Shown here: positions 1 to 7,411 of the stretch, in pieces
Layout of the letters: every line of letters begins with the position of its first letter
Numbering within the stretch: the stretch's first letter is position 1
Assembly (NCBI GenBank): GCA_024742405.1
Contig: JANSYP010000006.1
Span: 1 to 64,000 of the forward strand
Source: Paracoccaceae bacterium
Lineage (GTDB): Bacteria > Pseudomonadota > Alphaproteobacteria > Rhodobacterales > Rhodobacteraceae
Length of the DNA: 64,000 nt
Direction: 5' to 3'
The notes under the pieces: model-generated
What the model was told of the DNA's origin: nothing
The model's database searches: none
The model's input: only the letters and a program-made list of their open reading frames with translations
Position numbers and translations under genes: made by a program

Positions 1-66
1 ACCTCGACCCTCGCCGAACCCGCCGTTGTCGACGACCTCATCGAAAACAGAATGAACAAGGCATGA
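1..66 (+). CDS. acs: Acetyl-CoA synthetase, C-terminal end only (partial)
   Basis: The first 66 bases read as an open frame of 21 codons ending in TGA at 64-66. The translated tail contains STLAEP and VVDDLIENR, which resemble the C-terminal end of alphaproteobacterial AMP-forming acetyl-CoA synthetases. Such enzymes activate acetate to acetyl-CoA through acetyl-AMP in the cytoplasm. The next genes encode an acetate-type sodium symporter, so uptake and activation would sit side by side. The gene starts outside the window, so the catalytic domains cannot be checked and the call rests on a short tail plus context. Confidence 0.6.
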   Translation, partial: TSTLAEPAVVDDLIENRMNKA

Positions 67-77
67 CAGAGACTTAC

Positions 78-104
78 GCCGCTGCACCCCCGAGGCGCAG
101 CGGC
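78..104 (+). other. Hairpin after acs
   Basis: An 8-bp perfect stem (gccgctgc at 78-85 with gcagcggc at 97-104) lies just behind the acs stop codon. It has no following T-run, so it is better read as an mRNA 3'-end stabiliser or weak attenuator than as a full intrinsic terminator. Confidence 0.35.
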
Positions 105-269
105 GAAACCGCAAGCCGATAACCAAGGCGATGCGGGACTGGCCATCTGAGATGGGTGGCGACCGGACGGAGAAGGAGGCGGACCCCCGCCAGAGAGATC
201 CGACCGGACTGGGAGACGCGGTGCCGAGGACGGCATCGTGATGGAGCAACCACATAGGGAGTGACCGCC

Positions 270-527
270 ATGGCGGATAAATCCTCTACGAATGCCTACT
301 GGGAGGCCAATATCGGGATCATCAAGGTTTGCCTTGTGATCTGGGCATTGGTGTCATTCGGGTTCGGCATTCTTCTACGTCCGCTGCTTGCCGGTATTCC
401 GGTCGGCGGGACAGATCTGGGCTTTTGGTTCGCCCAGCAGGGCTCGATTCTGGTCTTTCTCGCGCTGATCTTCTTCTACGCGTGGCGGATGAACCGGCTC
501 GACAAAGAATACGGCGTCGAAGAGTAA
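270..527 (+). CDS. DUF4212 small subunit of sodium/solute symporter
   Basis: This 85-residue membrane protein has two hydrophobic segments (about residues 18-40 and 50-70) and a charged C-terminus (MNRLDKEYG). That is the layout of the DUF4212 family, small partners of the large SSS transporter that follows 15 bp downstream. An upstream in-frame GTG at 261 exists, but the ATG at 270 is preceded at good spacing by AGGGAG and is the better start. The family is usually found beside acs and the VC_2705-type large subunit, as here. It presumably stabilises or modulates acetate or related monocarboxylate uptake; its exact role is not established. Confidence 0.85.
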   Translation: MADKSSTNAYWEANIGIIKVCLVIWALVSFGFGILLRPLLAGIPVGGTDLGFWFAQQGSILVFLALIFFYAWRMNRLDKEYGVEE

Positions 528-542
528 GGGACCCAGGGACAG

Positions 543-2327
543 ATGGATCAGTTTACCCTCAATCTGCTGTTTGTGGGCGCGTCCTTTGCGCTCTACATCG
601 GCATCGCAGTGTGGGCCCGTGCCGGGTCCACGAGCGAATTCTACGCCGCCGGACGCGGCGTTCACCCCGTCACCAACGGCATGGCAACGGCGGCTGACTG
701 GATGTCGGCGGCCTCGTTCATCTCGATGGCTGGCCTCATCGCCTTCACCGGCTACGACAACAGTTCGTTCCTGATGGGCTGGACCGGCGGCTACGTGCTG
801 CTCGCCCTGCTTCTGGCACCGTATCTGCGCAAGTTCGGCAAATACACCGTGTCGGAATTTATCGGAGACCGGTTCTACAGCCAGAGCGCGCGCATGGTCG
901 CGGTGATCTGCCTGATCGTCGCCTCCACGACCTACGTGATCGGTCAGATGACCGGCGTCGGCGTGGCGTTCGGCCGCTTTCTGGAGGTGCCCAACACCAC
1001 CGGTCTGCTGATCGGTGCCTGTGTCGTGTTCGCCTACGCGGTGTTCGGCGGCATGAAAGGTGTGACCTACACACAGGTGGCGCAATATTGCGTTCTGATC
1101 TCGGCCTACACCATTCCGGCCGTGTTCATTTCGCTGCAGCTCACCGGTACCCCGATCCCGCCGCTGGGTCTCTTCAGCACTGACGTTGCTTCGGGCGAGC
1201 CGCTGCTGGTGAAGCTCAACCAGGTGATCACGGATCTCGGATTTGCGTCCTACACCGGCCACCATGCCGACACTTTGAACATGGTTCTGTTCACCCTGTC
1301 GCTCATGATCGGTACCGCAGGTCTGCCCCACGTCATCATGCGCTTCTTCACGGTCCCCCGCGTTGCCGACGCACGGTGGTCCGCAGGCTGGACGCTGGTC
1401 TTCATCGCGCTGCTCTATCTCACCGCTCCGGCTGTGGGTGCCATGGCACGCCTGAACATCACTGACATGATGTGGCCGAACGGAACGCAAGGCGAGGCTG
1501 TTGCGGTCGAGACCATCAACAACGATCCGCAGTACAACTGGATGCTGACCTGGCAGAAGACCGGTCTTCTCGATTGGGAAGACAAGAACAACGACGGCAA
1601 GATCCAGTACTACAACGATGCCAACGCCGATATGGACGCTCGCGCGGCCGAAGGCGGCTGGGTCGGCAACGAGTTGACCAACTTCAACCGGGACATCCTG
1701 GTTCTGGCCAACCCGGAAATTGCCAACCTGCCTGGCTGGGTCATCGGCTTGGTCGCGGCGGGTGGTCTCGCGGCGGCTCTATCGACGGCGGCGGGTCTGT
1801 TGCTCGCGATCTCGTCGGCGGTATCGCACGACCTGATCAAGGGCGCGCTCAATCCGGGCATCTCGGAGAAGGGGGAACTGCTCTGGGCGCGGATCTCGAT
1901 GGCGGTTGCCATTGCTGTGGCGACCTATCTCGGGCTCAATCCTCCAGGCTTCGCAGCACAAACCGTGGCACTTGCCTTCGGTCTGGCGGCGGCGTCGATC
2001 TTCCCTGCGCTGATGATGGGCATCTTTACCAAGGTGAACAACAAAGGCGCCGTTGCAGGCATGCTGGCGGGTCTTCTGACCACGCTGGTCTACATCTTCC
2101 TGCACAAGGGCTGGTTCTTCATCCCGGACACGAACAGCTTCACCGATGCTGATCCTCTGTTCTTCACGATCAAGTCGACCTCGTTCGGCGCGATCGGGGC
2201 GGCGATCAACTTCGCCGTGGCGTACTTCGTCTCCAAGGCCACCGACCCGGTGCCCGCCGAGATCCAGGATCTGGTCGAAAGCGTCCGCATCCCGAAGGGC
2301 GCAGGTACCGCAGCAGAAGCGCACTAA
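543..2327 (+). CDS. Sodium/solute symporter large subunit (ActP-like, VC_2705 family)
   Basis: A 594-residue inner-membrane transporter of the SSS family with about 13 predicted membrane segments. The first helix is followed by the YAAGRGVHP-type motif of SSS proteins, and NGMATAADWMSAASF at about residues 55-70 matches the conserved ActP region. An extra hydrophilic loop at about residues 310-385, rich in N, D and W, distinguishes this large subtype from E. coli ActP. It follows the DUF4212 gene by 15 bp and is closed by an intrinsic terminator. Context with acs suggests sodium-coupled acetate or short-chain monocarboxylate import. The substrate is inferred, not shown. Confidence 0.88.
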   Translation: MDQFTLNLLFVGASFALYIGIAVWARAGSTSEFYAAGRGVHPVTNGMATAADWMSAASFISMAGLIAFTGYDNSSFLMGWTGGYVLLALLLAPYLRKFGKYTVSEFIGDRFYSQSARMVAVICLIVASTTYVIGQMTGVGVAFGRFLEVPNTTGLLIGACVVFAYAVFGGMKGVTYTQVAQYCVLISAYTIPAVFISLQLTGTPIPPLGLFSTDVASGEPLLVKLNQVITDLGFASYTGHHADTLNMVLFTLSLMIGTAGLPHVIMRFFTVPRVADARWSAGWTLVFIALLYLTAPAVGAMARLNITDMMWPNGTQGEAVAVETINNDPQYNWMLTWQKTGLLDWEDKNNDGKIQYYNDANADMDARAAEGGWVGNELTNFNRDILVLANPEIANLPGWVIGLVAAGGLAAALSTAAGLLLAISSAVSHDLIKGALNPGISEKGELLWARISMAVAIAVATYLGLNPPGFAAQTVALAFGLAAASIFPALMMGIFTKVNNKGAVAGMLAGLLTTLVYIFLHKGWFFIPDTNSFTDADPLFFTIKSTSFGAIGAAINFAVAYFVSKATDPVPAEIQDLVESVRIPKGAGTAAEAH

Positions 2328-2349
2328 GCGCCTGCGACATAACGAACGT

Positions 2350-2380
2350 TCAGGCCGGTTCTGCCGGCCTGACGCTTTTT
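2350..2380 (+). terminator. Intrinsic terminator after symporter gene
   Basis: A 9-bp perfect stem (tcaggccgg with ccggcctga, 5-nt loop) spans 2350-2372 and is followed by cgcttttt. It separates the acs/symporter unit from the downstream DUF294 gene, so the regulatory genes may be transcribed separately or by read-through. Confidence 0.85.
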
Positions 2381-2439
2381 AGGGGCCCGCTTTGCTGGCA
2401 TGCTTCGATCACCAAGTTGTTCCGATCCCGAGGCCCCCG

Positions 2440-4263
2440 ATGGATCTAGCCGTCTCCGACGTCGCCCATTTCCTAGCCAGTGTTCATCCCTATGACAGCC
2501 TAGACAGAGAAGATCTCGACAGTGTCGCGGACAAGTTCGAAGCCTATGACTACGGGCGCGGCGACGAGATCTACAAGGTCGGCCAGGTTCTGCCGGGCCT
2601 GTTTCTGGTCCATGACGGGGCGGTCGAAGTCCGCGATGCCCGCGGCGGACAGGTGTCGCTTCTGGGCGCGCGCAACAGCTTCGGCGAGCGCGGGCTGACC
2701 CGGGACGGCGTGGCCGTCACCACCGCCGTGGCGGTCGAGGCGACCAAGCTTCTCGTGCTGCCGACCTCGGCCTTTCGCGCCCTGATGGAAAGCCACGAGG
2801 GCTTCGCGAAGTTCTTTACCCGCACCCATACCGAGGAAAAGCGCGCGCCGAACCTGGCCACGATGCCGGTCTCGACGCTGCTGACGGGCCCGCCGATCAC
2901 CTGCGGATCGGACACCACGATCCTGGAGGCCGCGCGGCTGATGCGGGCGCGCAATATCAGCTCGCTCGCGGTGGTCGATATGGGCCTGCTGGCTGGAATC
3001 GTGACGACCTCGGACCTGTCGAACCGCGCCCTGGCCGAAGGGCTCGACACCTCCAGGCCAGTCAGCCAGATCATGACGCCGGACCCGGTGACGCTGCGCT
3101 CCAACAGCCTCGGGACCGACGTGCTGCACATCATGCATGAGCGCGGCATCGGCCATCTGCCGATCGTCGACGGGACCGAGTTGCGCGGCATGGTCACCCA
3201 GACCGACCTCACGCGGCTGCAGGCGGTGACCTCGGCACAGTTCGTCTCTGACATCGCCCGCGCGCGCAGTGCCGCGGGGCTCGCAAAGGTAACCGCGCAG
3301 ATCCCGCAGCTGCTGGTCCAGCTGGTGGGCGCGGGCAACCGCCACGAGGTCGTCACCCGGCTGATCACCGACATCGCTGACGCGGTCACGCGCCGATTGC
3401 TGAAGCTGGCCGAGGCCAAGCTCGGCCCTGCCCCGGTGCCCTATCTGTGGCTCGCCTGCGGCAGCCAGGGCCGGCGCGAACAGACCGGGGTAAGCGACCA
3501 GGACAACTGCCTGATCCTCGACGAGCGCGTCACCGAGGACGATCTGCGCTATTTCGATCAGCTTGCGGCGTTTGTGACCACCGGTCTGGATGCCTGCGGC
3601 TATGTCTTCTGCCCCGGCGACATGATGGCGACCAACCCGCGCTGGCGGCAGCCGTTGTCGGTCTGGCGCAGCTATTTCGACGACTGGATCGCGACGCCCA
3701 AACCCGAGGCGCAGATGCTGGCCAGCGTCATGTTCGACCTGCGGCCCATCGGCGGGCGCGAGAGCCTATTCACCGACCTGCAGGCCGAGACGCTGGAGAA
3801 GGCGTCGAAGAACTCGATCTTCGTCAGCCACATGATCGCCAACTCTCTCAAGCATGCGCCGCCGCTCGGCATGCTGCGCGGCTTTGCCACGATCCGGTCG
3901 GGCGAGTACAAGAACCAGCTCGATCTGAAGCATAGCGGGGTCGTGCCGGTGGTCGATCTGGGCCGAGTCTATGCGCTGCAGGGACGGCTGAGCGCGGTCA
4001 ACACGCGCGCGCGGCTGGAGGAGGCCCGCGATCACGGCGTGCTCAGCAAGACCGGCGCCTCAGATCTGCTCGACGCCTATGACCTGATCGCGCAGACGCG
4101 GCTGGAACATCAGGCCAAACAGGTGCGCCAGGGCGGCAAGCCGAACAACTTCATGGCACCGACGGATCTTTCGGACTTTGAGCGAAGTCATCTTCGAGAC
4201 GCTTTCGTTGTGATACGAACACTGCAATCGGCCATCGGACATGGCCGCGGGATGCTCGGATAA
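2440..4263 (+). CDS. CNB-CBS-DUF294 putative nucleotidyltransferase
   Basis: A 607-residue cytoplasmic protein with four parts in order: a cyclic-nucleotide-binding-like domain (about 15-125), two CBS motifs (about 140-265), a DUF294 nucleotidyltransferase domain and its helical C-terminal partner (about 440-600). The polymerase-beta-type signature is visible: G341-S342 in CGSQGRRE, then the acidic pair D353 and D355 in SDQDN. GlnD-type enzymes use the same pattern to transfer a nucleotide to a protein. The ATG at 2440 is chosen over the upstream TTG at 2392 because the domain begins there. This class (COG2905) is often found beside VC_2705-type symporters. A role in sensing adenylates and modifying a partner is inference. 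Confidence 0.85.
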   Translation: MDLAVSDVAHFLASVHPYDSLDREDLDSVADKFEAYDYGRGDEIYKVGQVLPGLFLVHDGAVEVRDARGGQVSLLGARNSFGERGLTRDGVAVTTAVAVEATKLLVLPTSAFRALMESHEGFAKFFTRTHTEEKRAPNLATMPVSTLLTGPPITCGSDTTILEAARLMRARNISSLAVVDMGLLAGIVTTSDLSNRALAEGLDTSRPVSQIMTPDPVTLRSNSLGTDVLHIMHERGIGHLPIVDGTELRGMVTQTDLTRLQAVTSAQFVSDIARARSAAGLAKVTAQIPQLLVQLVGAGNRHEVVTRLITDIADAVTRRLLKLAEAKLGPAPVPYLWLACGSQGRREQTGVSDQDNCLILDERVTEDDLRYFDQLAAFVTTGLDACGYVFCPGDMMATNPRWRQPLSVWRSYFDDWIATPKPEAQMLASVMFDLRPIGGRESLFTDLQAETLEKASKNSIFVSHMIANSLKHAPPLGMLRGFATIRSGEYKNQLDLKHSGVVPVVDLGRVYALQGRLSAVNTRARLEEARDHGVLSKTGASDLLDAYDLIAQTRLEHQAKQVRQGGKPNNFMAPTDLSDFERSHLRDAFVVIRTLQSAIGHGRGMLG

Positions 4264-4296
4264 ACCGGACACCCGCCTGAACAGGACGGAAATGGG

Positions 4297-4863
4297 ATGG
4301 AGTATCTGCTGATCCTTCTTGGGGCGATCGCGGCGGGTTTCGGTGGCGCGGGCATCATGATGGCCGTCAACCGGCTGACCGGGCGTCGCTTGCCGGGATG
4401 GTCCAGTCTGGTGGCCGCGGGCGCGGCGATGCTCGGCATGACGCTTTACCTCGAATATGACTGGTTCGACCGCCGCAGCGCGCAGCTGCCCGAGGGAATC
4501 GAGGTCGTCTGGAACAACGCCGAGCGGCAGGCTTGGCGCCCCTGGACCTATGTCTTTCCGCTGACAACCCGGTTCATAGCCATGGATGTGGAGCATGTCG
4601 GCACCAACGAAACCCAGCCCGATCTGCGGCTGGTGGAAATGATGTTTGTCCAGCGCTGGACCCGCGACCGGCTGAGCAGGGCAGTGTTCGACTGCGCCGC
4701 CAACCGTAGCGCGCAGGTTGGCCTGGATACGAATTTCGGCCCGGACGGCACTGTGGAGGGTGTCGACTGGGATCCGGTGGGTCCCGAGGACCCGGTCAAA
4801 CTGAGAGCTTGCAGGGAGGGGAATTCAGATGCAGGAGACAGCCAAGAGGATCGTTCTGGTTGA
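4297..4863 (+). CDS. Hypothetical two-helix membrane protein
   Basis: A 188-residue protein with two likely membrane helices at about residues 3-25 and 34-52, then a soluble domain rich in W and R. I do not recognise a family. It starts 33 bp after the DUF294 gene, and its last 35 bases overlap the start of the receiver-domain gene, so translation is probably coupled. Position between a CNB/CBS nucleotidyltransferase and a receiver suggests a part in the same membrane signalling set, but nothing in the sequence proves a function. The C-terminal tail after about residue 165 is charged and may be disordered. Confidence 0.65.
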   Translation: MEYLLILLGAIAAGFGGAGIMMAVNRLTGRRLPGWSSLVAAGAAMLGMTLYLEYDWFDRRSAQLPEGIEVVWNNAERQAWRPWTYVFPLTTRFIAMDVEHVGTNETQPDLRLVEMMFVQRWTRDRLSRAVFDCAANRSAQVGLDTNFGPDGTVEGVDWDPVGPEDPVKLRACREGNSDAGDSQEDRSG

Positions 4864-5248
4864 AACGAACGCGCGGATGGCGGCGGCCATCAGCTGTGCG
4901 GTCACTGGCGCAGGCCATCGCTGCGATACCGTCGCCAGCGCGGATGCCTGTCAGAAGGCACTGTCCGATACCCCACCCGACATGGTGCTGATCGACGGTG
5001 CGCCGGACGGGCCGGATCCGCGCCAGCTCTGCCAGACGATCCGACGCGACCAGAGCAATGCCCGTGTCAAAATCGTCATCCTCAACGGCTCCGGGCGCAG
5101 CATCGAACGGCGCCGCTGCCGCGCGCTTGGTGCCGATGGCGTTCTGGCAAAACCGTTCGGGCTTGATGAGCTTCGCGCCGAAATGCACCGGCTTTTCACC
5201 GATGCACCGGATGCCACAGCCCAGGCCACAATGGCCCCCGCGGTCTGA
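4829..5248 (+). CDS. Degenerate response-regulator receiver protein
   Basis: A 139-residue stand-alone receiver (REC) fold without an output domain. The phospho-acceptor aspartate is D56 (VLIDGAPDG) and the conserved lysine is K108 in the LAKPF motif. The usual acidic pair after beta-strand 1 is reduced to one residue (E12, in VLVETN), which would weaken magnesium binding. It overlaps the upstream membrane-protein gene and ends 3 bp before the kinase-like exonuclease gene, so the two are probably co-translated partners. A short A/T/P-rich tail follows the fold. The call as a REC domain is firm; whether it is phosphorylated is open. Confidence 0.75.
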   Translation: MQETAKRIVLVETNARMAAAISCAVTGAGHRCDTVASADACQKALSDTPPDMVLIDGAPDGPDPRQLCQTIRRDQSNARVKIVILNGSGRSIERRRCRALGADGVLAKPFGLDELRAEMHRLFTDAPDATAQATMAPAV

Positions 5249-5251
5249 GCG

Positions 5252-7357
5252 ATGGGGCTTGCCAACCTGTCGCTTCGGCTCCGCATATTTCTGTTTTTCG
5301 TCCTGATCGGGGTCGGGTGTCTCGCGATCATCGCCGGGAGCCTCTGGTTCGGGTTCAGTCGCGCGACGCCCGAAGCTCCATACACCGGCTATATCATGGC
5401 GGGCGTTTGCGCAGGCTTTCTGACGCTCGGGCTGGTCCTGTTCGTCTGGCGGCTCTTCGACGAAAACGTGGCGCTGGCGATCGAAAGGCTGGCCTCGGAC
5501 ATGCGCGCGCGCGCCCATGCAGGTGTCGAGGAGGAACTCGACGCCGCTCCGGCGCGCTATCTGGGCGATCTCGCCCCGGCGGCCGCGGCCATGACCGGCG
5601 CGCTGACCGAGACGAAATCGGACGTCGAGACCACCATCAGCACGCGCACCGAACAGCTACAGGCCGAATCCAAGCGTCTGACAGCTCTTCTGTCCGATGT
5701 GCAGGTCGGCCTGCTGCTCGTGTCGCCGGAGCATCAGTTGGTCTTTTACAACGCGCCTGCCGTCCGGCTTTTTGCGGATACGGGGCGGCCGCGGCTGGAC
5801 CGGTCGGTGTTCGATCTGGTCCGCGACGGCCCGGTGCGCCAGACCTACGCGCGGCTGCTGGCCTCCGAAGGGCGCGAGACGGACACCGAGCTTCTGGTTT
5901 CCACCAAGGGCGGCGGCCGGTCGCTGGGCGCGCATATGCGTCTGGTCAGCGGCGCGCTCGGCATCGGCGAGACACCGGGATACGTCCTGACCTTGCGCGA
6001 TCTGACCGCGGATCTGGATGCCCATATCGAGCGCGACCGGCTGCTTTCCGATGCCGTCGCACGCGTCCGCGCCCCGTCGGCGATGCTGCGCCCGCTGCTC
6101 GATCTGCGCAGTGAGCAGCCAGACACCGCCGATATCGACGCCCAAATCGCCGCCGAGGCCGACCGTCTGGTCACCGAGATCCAGAAAATCGCGCGCAGCT
6201 ATGACGAGACCGTCACCACATGGTGGCCGATGCAGGATGTGCGCGCCGCCGATCTGGTCGACGGGATGCGCGCCTATATGGCCGATGAGGGCCCTACGGT
6301 GGAATCGCTGCCTCCCGATCTGACGCTGCGCTGCGACGGCTACGCCATGACCAACCTGCTCGCCCTGCTGGCGCGCGAGGTCGAAGCGCAGGGGCTGGCG
6401 AACACCCTGTCTGTCGTTATCGAGCCCGACCCGCCCGGCGCGATCATCACGCTGAACTGGCGCGGCGCTCCGATGCCGCTCGATGCGCTCGATGCGATGC
6501 TGGAACGGCCGGTGGAGGATGTCAGCAACGCGCAGACCGGGCGCGAGCTTCTCGACCGGCACGGCACCGATATCTGGCCGGAGCATGACTCGGAGGGCGG
6601 AGCCTGGATGACGCTGCCGATCCACGAGGCGCGCGAGGCCGCCCCCGATCCAGCGCGCAAGGCGCATCTGGCCGAACGGCCGACGGTCTATGATTTCACC
6701 CTTCTCACACGCGCCGACCATGCCGCCGTCGACGATACGCCGCTGCGGGATCTCACCTATGTCGTGTTCGACACCGAGACCACGGGGCTGGAGCCCAACA
6801 ATGGCGACGAGATCGTGCAGATCGCGGCCGTGCGGCTGGTCAAGGCCAAGCTCGTGGAAGGCGAGGTCATCGATATGTATGTCGACCCCGAGCGGCCTAT
6901 CCCGGCGGCGTCGACCAAGGTCCACGGAGTTACCGAAGAGATGGTCAAAGGCGCCCCGACGATCCGCGAGGCCGGCGCCTATTTCCACCGCTTCTGCAAC
7001 AAGGCCGTGCTGGTGGCCCACAATGCGCCGTTCGATCTGGCGTTTTTCCACCGACACGGGCCGTCCATCGGGGCCAAGTTCGACCATCCGGTGCTCGACA
7101 CGGTACTGCTGTCGGCGATCCTGTTCGGGCAGTCGACCGAGCACACACTGGACGCGCTCGCCGAGCGGTTCGGCGTGACCATCCCCGAAGAGGTCCGCCA
7201 CACCGCCTATGGCGACACGGTGGCGACGGCGGATGTGTTCCTCAAGATGCTGCCGATGCTGGAGGCCCAGGGCATGATGACCTATGGCGACGTGCTCGCG
7301 GCGATGGAGCAGAACAGCCGCCTCATGGCGGAGATGAAGGCCCGCGTCGGCGGCTGA
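5252..7357 (+). CDS. Membrane histidine-kinase-like protein fused to a DEDDh 3'-5' exonuclease
   Basis: A 701-residue fusion. Two membrane helices (about 10-34 and 48-70) lead into a HAMP/coiled-coil-like linker and a PAS-like domain (about 145-250). A helical segment and an ATPase-like fold resemble a kinase core, but I see no phospho-accepting histidine box and only a degraded ATP lid. The C-terminal 200 residues are a DnaQ-type exonuclease with all catalytic residues: D507 and E509 (FDTETTG), D595 (HNAPFD), H650 and D655 (HTAYGD). Annotation pipelines tend to call such proteins DNA polymerase III epsilon, but the membrane anchor and the acetate-transporter context make replication proofreading unlikely. 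Confidence 0.85.
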   Translation: MGLANLSLRLRIFLFFVLIGVGCLAIIAGSLWFGFSRATPEAPYTGYIMAGVCAGFLTLGLVLFVWRLFDENVALAIERLASDMRARAHAGVEEELDAAPARYLGDLAPAAAAMTGALTETKSDVETTISTRTEQLQAESKRLTALLSDVQVGLLLVSPEHQLVFYNAPAVRLFADTGRPRLDRSVFDLVRDGPVRQTYARLLASEGRETDTELLVSTKGGGRSLGAHMRLVSGALGIGETPGYVLTLRDLTADLDAHIERDRLLSDAVARVRAPSAMLRPLLDLRSEQPDTADIDAQIAAEADRLVTEIQKIARSYDETVTTWWPMQDVRAADLVDGMRAYMADEGPTVESLPPDLTLRCDGYAMTNLLALLAREVEAQGLANTLSVVIEPDPPGAIITLNWRGAPMPLDALDAMLERPVEDVSNAQTGRELLDRHGTDIWPEHDSEGGAWMTLPIHEAREAAPDPARKAHLAERPTVYDFTLLTRADHAAVDDTPLRDLTYVVFDTETTGLEPNNGDEIVQIAAVRLVKAKLVEGEVIDMYVDPERPIPAASTKVHGVTEEMVKGAPTIREAGAYFHRFCNKAVLVAHNAPFDLAFFHRHGPSIGAKFDHPVLDTVLLSAILFGQSTEHTLDALAERFGVTIPEEVRHTAYGDTVATADVFLKMLPMLEAQGMMTYGDVLAAMEQNSRLMAEMKARVGG

Positions 7358-7381
7358 GCGCACGACACTGGCGGCCCCCAA

Positions 7382-7400
7382 GGACTGCGGGCGCCAGTCC
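7382..7400. other. Hairpin between convergent genes
   Basis: A short 6-bp inverted repeat (ggactg and cagtcc, 7-nt loop) lies in the 54-bp gap between the exonuclease fusion and the minus-strand RND pump. No T-run is present, so function as a terminator is weakly supported. Confidence 0.25.
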
Positions 7401-7411
7401 CTGATCCGGCA

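Noticed and set aside
375-1490. Long minus-strand open frame (371 codons) opposite the symporter gene
   Set aside because: It is the antisense shadow of a GC-rich gene, full of H, R, D and E with no fold or ribosome-binding site.
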